A stretch of DNA of 16,514 bases from JBKPDV01 sp046728075 (GTDB lineage Bacteria > Acidobacteriota > Thermoanaerobaculia > UBA5066 > Gp7-AA6). Under the pieces are notes generated by a model. It was not told the DNA's origin, searched no databases, and worked only from the letters and a program-made list of their open reading frames with translations. A program made the translations under genes and the position numbers. Where the stretch lies: contig JBKPDV010000143.1 in assembly GCA_046728075.1 (NCBI GenBank), positions 1 to 16,514 of the forward strand. The letters run 5' to 3'. Shown here piece after piece: positions 14,337-16,514 of the stretch (position 1 is its first letter; each line of letters opens with the position of its first letter).

Positions 14337-14762
14337 ATGGCCATGGCCGCCGGAGGCACCGGCGACTACAAGAGCGACATCAACATCACGCCGCTCGTCG
14401 ACGTGGTGCTGGTACTCCTCATCATCTTCATGGTCATCACGCCCCTTCTCCAGATGGGGTACGACGTGAAGGTCCCTCCGAAGGCGAACGTCGACCAGCC
14501 TCAGGTCTCACTCGACCAGCTGATCGTGTCCATCACGCCGCAAGGCCAGATCTACCTGAACAAGTCCCAGGTCACGCCGCAGCAGCTGACGCAGCAGCTC
14601 GGTGAGATCCTCAAGAACCGGGCGAGCAACAACAAGACGGTCTTCTTCTCCGCCGACGACAGCGTTCCCTACGAGGATTGCGCGAGGGTCATGGATCTCG
14701 TCCGCAACGCGGACAAGAACGCGCGCATTGGCATCGTGCTGGAGACGGTCCCGATTCAGTAG
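14337..14762 (+). CDS. exbD: ExbD/TolR-family protein, second copy
   Basis: The 141-residue second copy shares the N-terminal block SDINITPLVDVVLVLLIIFM (essential aspartate D22) with the preceding gene, but has a clearly different periplasmic domain. It has a Gln-rich stretch (TPQQLTQQLGEILKN) and ends ARIGIVLETVPIQ. The divergent periplasmic parts suggest that the two ExbD proteins form a mixed dimer or serve different TonB partners, by inference. GGAGG at 14323-14327 precedes the ATG at 14337. This is the last gene of the TonB operon; an inverted repeat follows at once. Confidence 0.94.
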   Translation: MAMAAGGTGDYKSDINITPLVDVVLVLLIIFMVITPLLQMGYDVKVPPKANVDQPQVSLDQLIVSITPQGQIYLNKSQVTPQQLTQQLGEILKNRASNNKTVFFSADDSVPYEDCARVMDLVRNADKNARIGIVLETVPIQ

Positions 14763-14766
14763 GGCC

Positions 14767-14852
14767 GTTCAAGGTTCAAAGTTCAAAGTCGACGCCCTCT
14801 GCAGGGGTTCTGCTGGGCTCCTTCTTTGAACGTGGAACCTTGAACTTTGAAC
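14767..14852. repeat. Inverted heptamer repeat after the TonB operon
   Basis: The left arm has units gttcaag, gttcaaa, gttcaaa (14767-14787). The right arm carries the inverse. The best pairing is 14774-14788 with 14838-14852, 14 of 15 bases complementary. Between the arms is a small hairpin (ccct-ctgc-aggg, 14795-14806). It begins four bases after the stop codon of the second exbD and may mark the operon end, though no T tract follows. Confidence 0.8.
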
Positions 14853-14871
14853 CCTGATATCTTCTCGCCCG

Positions 14872-14895
14872 CCGCGCCTCGGTAGCGGGGCGCGG
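14872..14895 (+). other. GC-only hairpin in the pyrophosphatase leader
   Basis: ccgcgcc (14872-14878) pairs with ggcgcgg (14889-14895) around a 10-base loop, 32 bases before the pyrophosphatase start. With no T tract it may be a leader structure or a weak terminator for the upstream operon. Confidence 0.35.
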
Positions 14896-14927
14896 AGCTG
14901 ACACCAAGCAAAAGTAGGAGTGCATCC

Positions 14928-16514
14928 ATGTCCTCTGACAATGCCCTGCCCCTGATCCTGGCCTGCTCGGTCGGATCGCTCTTCGTCGCGTGGGTGCTCG
15001 CCCGCTGGGTGCTCCGGCGGGACACGGGCACCGCCGCGATGCAGGAGATCTCCAACGCCATCAAAGAGGGAGCCGAGGCGTTCCTTCGGCGGCAAAACCG
15101 CACGATCGGGCTGCTGGCCGTACTCCTCGCCTCGGTGATCTTCATCCTCTACGCGTTCGTCCGGGTTCACCAGAGCTTCGACCCCGTTTCCACGGCGATG
15201 TCGCTCGCCTTCTGGACGACGCTCTCTTTCGTTCTCGGGGCGGCCTGTTCGGTCTTCGCGGGGTATGTCGGAATGTGGATCTCGATCCGGACCAACATAC
15301 GGACGGCTTCGGCTGCCCGGACCTCGTTGAACGGCGCGCTGCGGACCGCCTTGCGCGGGGGGGCCGTCTCCGGCCTGCTGGTGGTGTCGATGTCGCTGCT
15401 CGGAGTCGGAGGGCTCTACTTTCTGGTCAGCAAGCTGACCGCCGTGCCCCCGGCCCAGATCCCGCTCCTGATCGTCGGATACGGCTTCGGCGCCTCGTTC
15501 GTCGCGCTCTTTGCGCAGCTGGGCGGCGGAATCTACACGAAGGCGGCGGATGTCGGAGCCGACCTCGTCGGCAAGGTCGAGGCAGGGATTCCCGAGGATG
15601 ATCCCCGAAATCCCGCGGTGATCGCGGATCTCGTCGGCGACAACGTGGGCGATTGCGCGGGTCGCGGCGCCGACCTCTTCGAATCGACGGCCGCCGAGAA
15701 CATCGGCGCCATGATCCTCGGCGCCACGCTGGCGACCGCCGCGGACAAGGCCGGCATGGCTTTCTCGGCGGGAATCGTAGGAGTCATGCTCTTTCCCCTC
15801 GTGGCGCGCGCGTTCGGACTGCTCGCCTCCATCGTCGGCATCTTCCTGGTCAAGACCCGCGAGGACCAGGATCCCATGCAGGCGTTGAACCGCGGCTACT
15901 ACGTGACGTCGGCGCTGGCGATCGCCGGGTTTTTCATCGCGACAAAATGGCTCCTGCACAATCCCGCTTATCCCGACGCCTGGTGGAAGTATTTCCTCTG
16001 CGGCATGATCGGCGTCCTAACCTCCGTCGCGTTCGTCTACATCACGCAGTACTACACCGAGTACAAGTACCGCCCCGTGCGTGAGATCGCCGAAGCCTCC
16101 CAGACCGGCCCTGCCACCAACATCATCACCGGCATCGCGGTCGGCTTCGAATGCACGCTTCTGCCGGTCGTGACCATCTCGATCGCGATTCTGGCCTCCT
16201 ACAAGATCGGAGTATCCGCGCTGCCCGGCGGCGGGCTCTTCGGCACCGCGGTGGCGACAATGGGGATGCTCGGGACCGCGGCCTACATCCTGGCGATGGA
16301 TACGTTCGGACCCATCACGGACAATGCGGGCGGAATCGTCGAGATGTCCCGCCAGCCCGAGGAGATCCGCAAGAAGACCGACCGCTTGGACGCCGTCGGC
16401 AACACCACCAAGGCGCTGACGAAAGGGTACGCCATCGGGTCGGCCGCCCTCGCCGCGTTCCTGCTCTTCTCCGCGTACCTGGACGAGCTCAAGAACTACA
16501 ACGCCGCCCTGGAA
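14928..16514 (+). CDS. hppA: Membrane-bound proton-pumping pyrophosphatase (partial, cut at window end)
   Basis: The enzyme hydrolyses pyrophosphate in the cytoplasm and pumps ions outward through a bundle of about sixteen helices. The first 529 residues are present and the frame is open at the right edge; family members are usually 660-800 long. Catalytic motifs are intact: ADVGADLVGKVE (207-218), EDDPRNPAVIAD (223-234), GDNVGDCAGRGADLFES (237-253) and DTFGPITDNAGG (468-479). GNTTKA at 491-496 has Lys at the position (K495) that in this family goes with K+ independence, where K+-dependent enzymes have Ala; this predicts the H+-pumping, K+-independent class. The ATG follows TAGGAG at 14915-14920. 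It stands apart from the TonB operon by an inverted repeat, so it probably has its own promoter. Confidence 0.97.
   Translation, partial: MSSDNALPLILACSVGSLFVAWVLARWVLRRDTGTAAMQEISNAIKEGAEAFLRRQNRTIGLLAVLLASVIFILYAFVRVHQSFDPVSTAMSLAFWTTLSFVLGAACSVFAGYVGMWISIRTNIRTASAARTSLNGALRTALRGGAVSGLLVVSMSLLGVGGLYFLVSKLTAVPPAQIPLLIVGYGFGASFVALFAQLGGGIYTKAADVGADLVGKVEAGIPEDDPRNPAVIADLVGDNVGDCAGRGADLFESTAAENIGAMILGATLATAADKAGMAFSAGIVGVMLFPLVARAFGLLASIVGIFLVKTREDQDPMQALNRGYYVTSALAIAGFFIATKWLLHNPAYPDAWWKYFLCGMIGVLTSVAFVYITQYYTEYKYRPVREIAEASQTGPATNIITGIAVGFECTLLPVVTISIAILASYKIGVSALPGGGLFGTAVATMGMLGTAAYILAMDTFGPITDNAGGIVEMSRQPEEIRKKTDRLDAVGNTTKALTKGYAIGSAALAAFLLFSAYLDELKNYNAALE

Overview
The window reads as one piece of a high-GC (by eye mid-60s %) Gram-negative chromosome, most likely an acidobacterium (Acidobacteriota, perhaps Thermoanaerobaculia-like). 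That assignment is inference. It rests on a VWFA-related protein of the acidobacterial type (9605-11311), a TonB with a VxGG glycine-rich linker, an outer-membrane beta-barrel, a lipoprotein and several Sec signal peptides. No rRNA, tRNA, CRISPR array, transposase or integrase was seen.

Layout. 1-82 (-): a decayed copy of the 3' end of a regulator gene. 334-972 (+): an unrecognised secreted protein with visibly lower third-position GC. 1120-1206 (-): a possible 28-residue membrane peptide. 1252-2490 (-): a degenerate NtrC-type regulator that kept its DNA-binding end but lost the phosphorylation site, ATPase motifs and sigma-54 loop. 2663-4135 and 4203-5261 (-): a UbiD-family decarboxylase downstream of a Rhizobium-etli-type L-asparaginase. 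5384-5902 (+): a TlpA-like thioredoxin. 6055-6714 (+): a beta-barrel protein with a His/Asp-rich outer loop. 9425 down to 6763 (-): a tight operon of a MobA-like transferase, Nnr (NAD(P)HX repair) and TsaE (tRNA t6A). 9605-11311 (-): a VWFA-related secreted protein. 11484-14762 (+): a TPR lipoprotein, TonB, ExbB and two ExbD proteins, an energy-transduction operon for outer-membrane transport. 14928 to the right edge (+): a membrane pyrophosphatase, cut by the window end; its GNTTK motif predicts the K+-independent proton-pumping class. Pyrophosphatase and TonB-ExbBD are linked functionally only through proton-motive force: one can build it, the other spends it.

The most unusual structure is not a gene. 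Nearly every junction on the left and middle of the window carries a short array of degenerate 7-bp repeats with a different unit each time (gctgaga, agtcgac, gtgacga, gtcactc, agctcac, gttttca, gttcaaa). Several arrays come as inverted pairs; one forms a three-level nested palindrome (9427-9599), and one supplies both the stop codon of nnr and the start codon of tsaE. A related element with 11- and 20-bp units lies at 2526-2661. The second notable structure is a direct repeat (1-82 and 1282-1363, 75 of 82 identical) of the regulator's 3' end, bracketing the secreted-protein gene.
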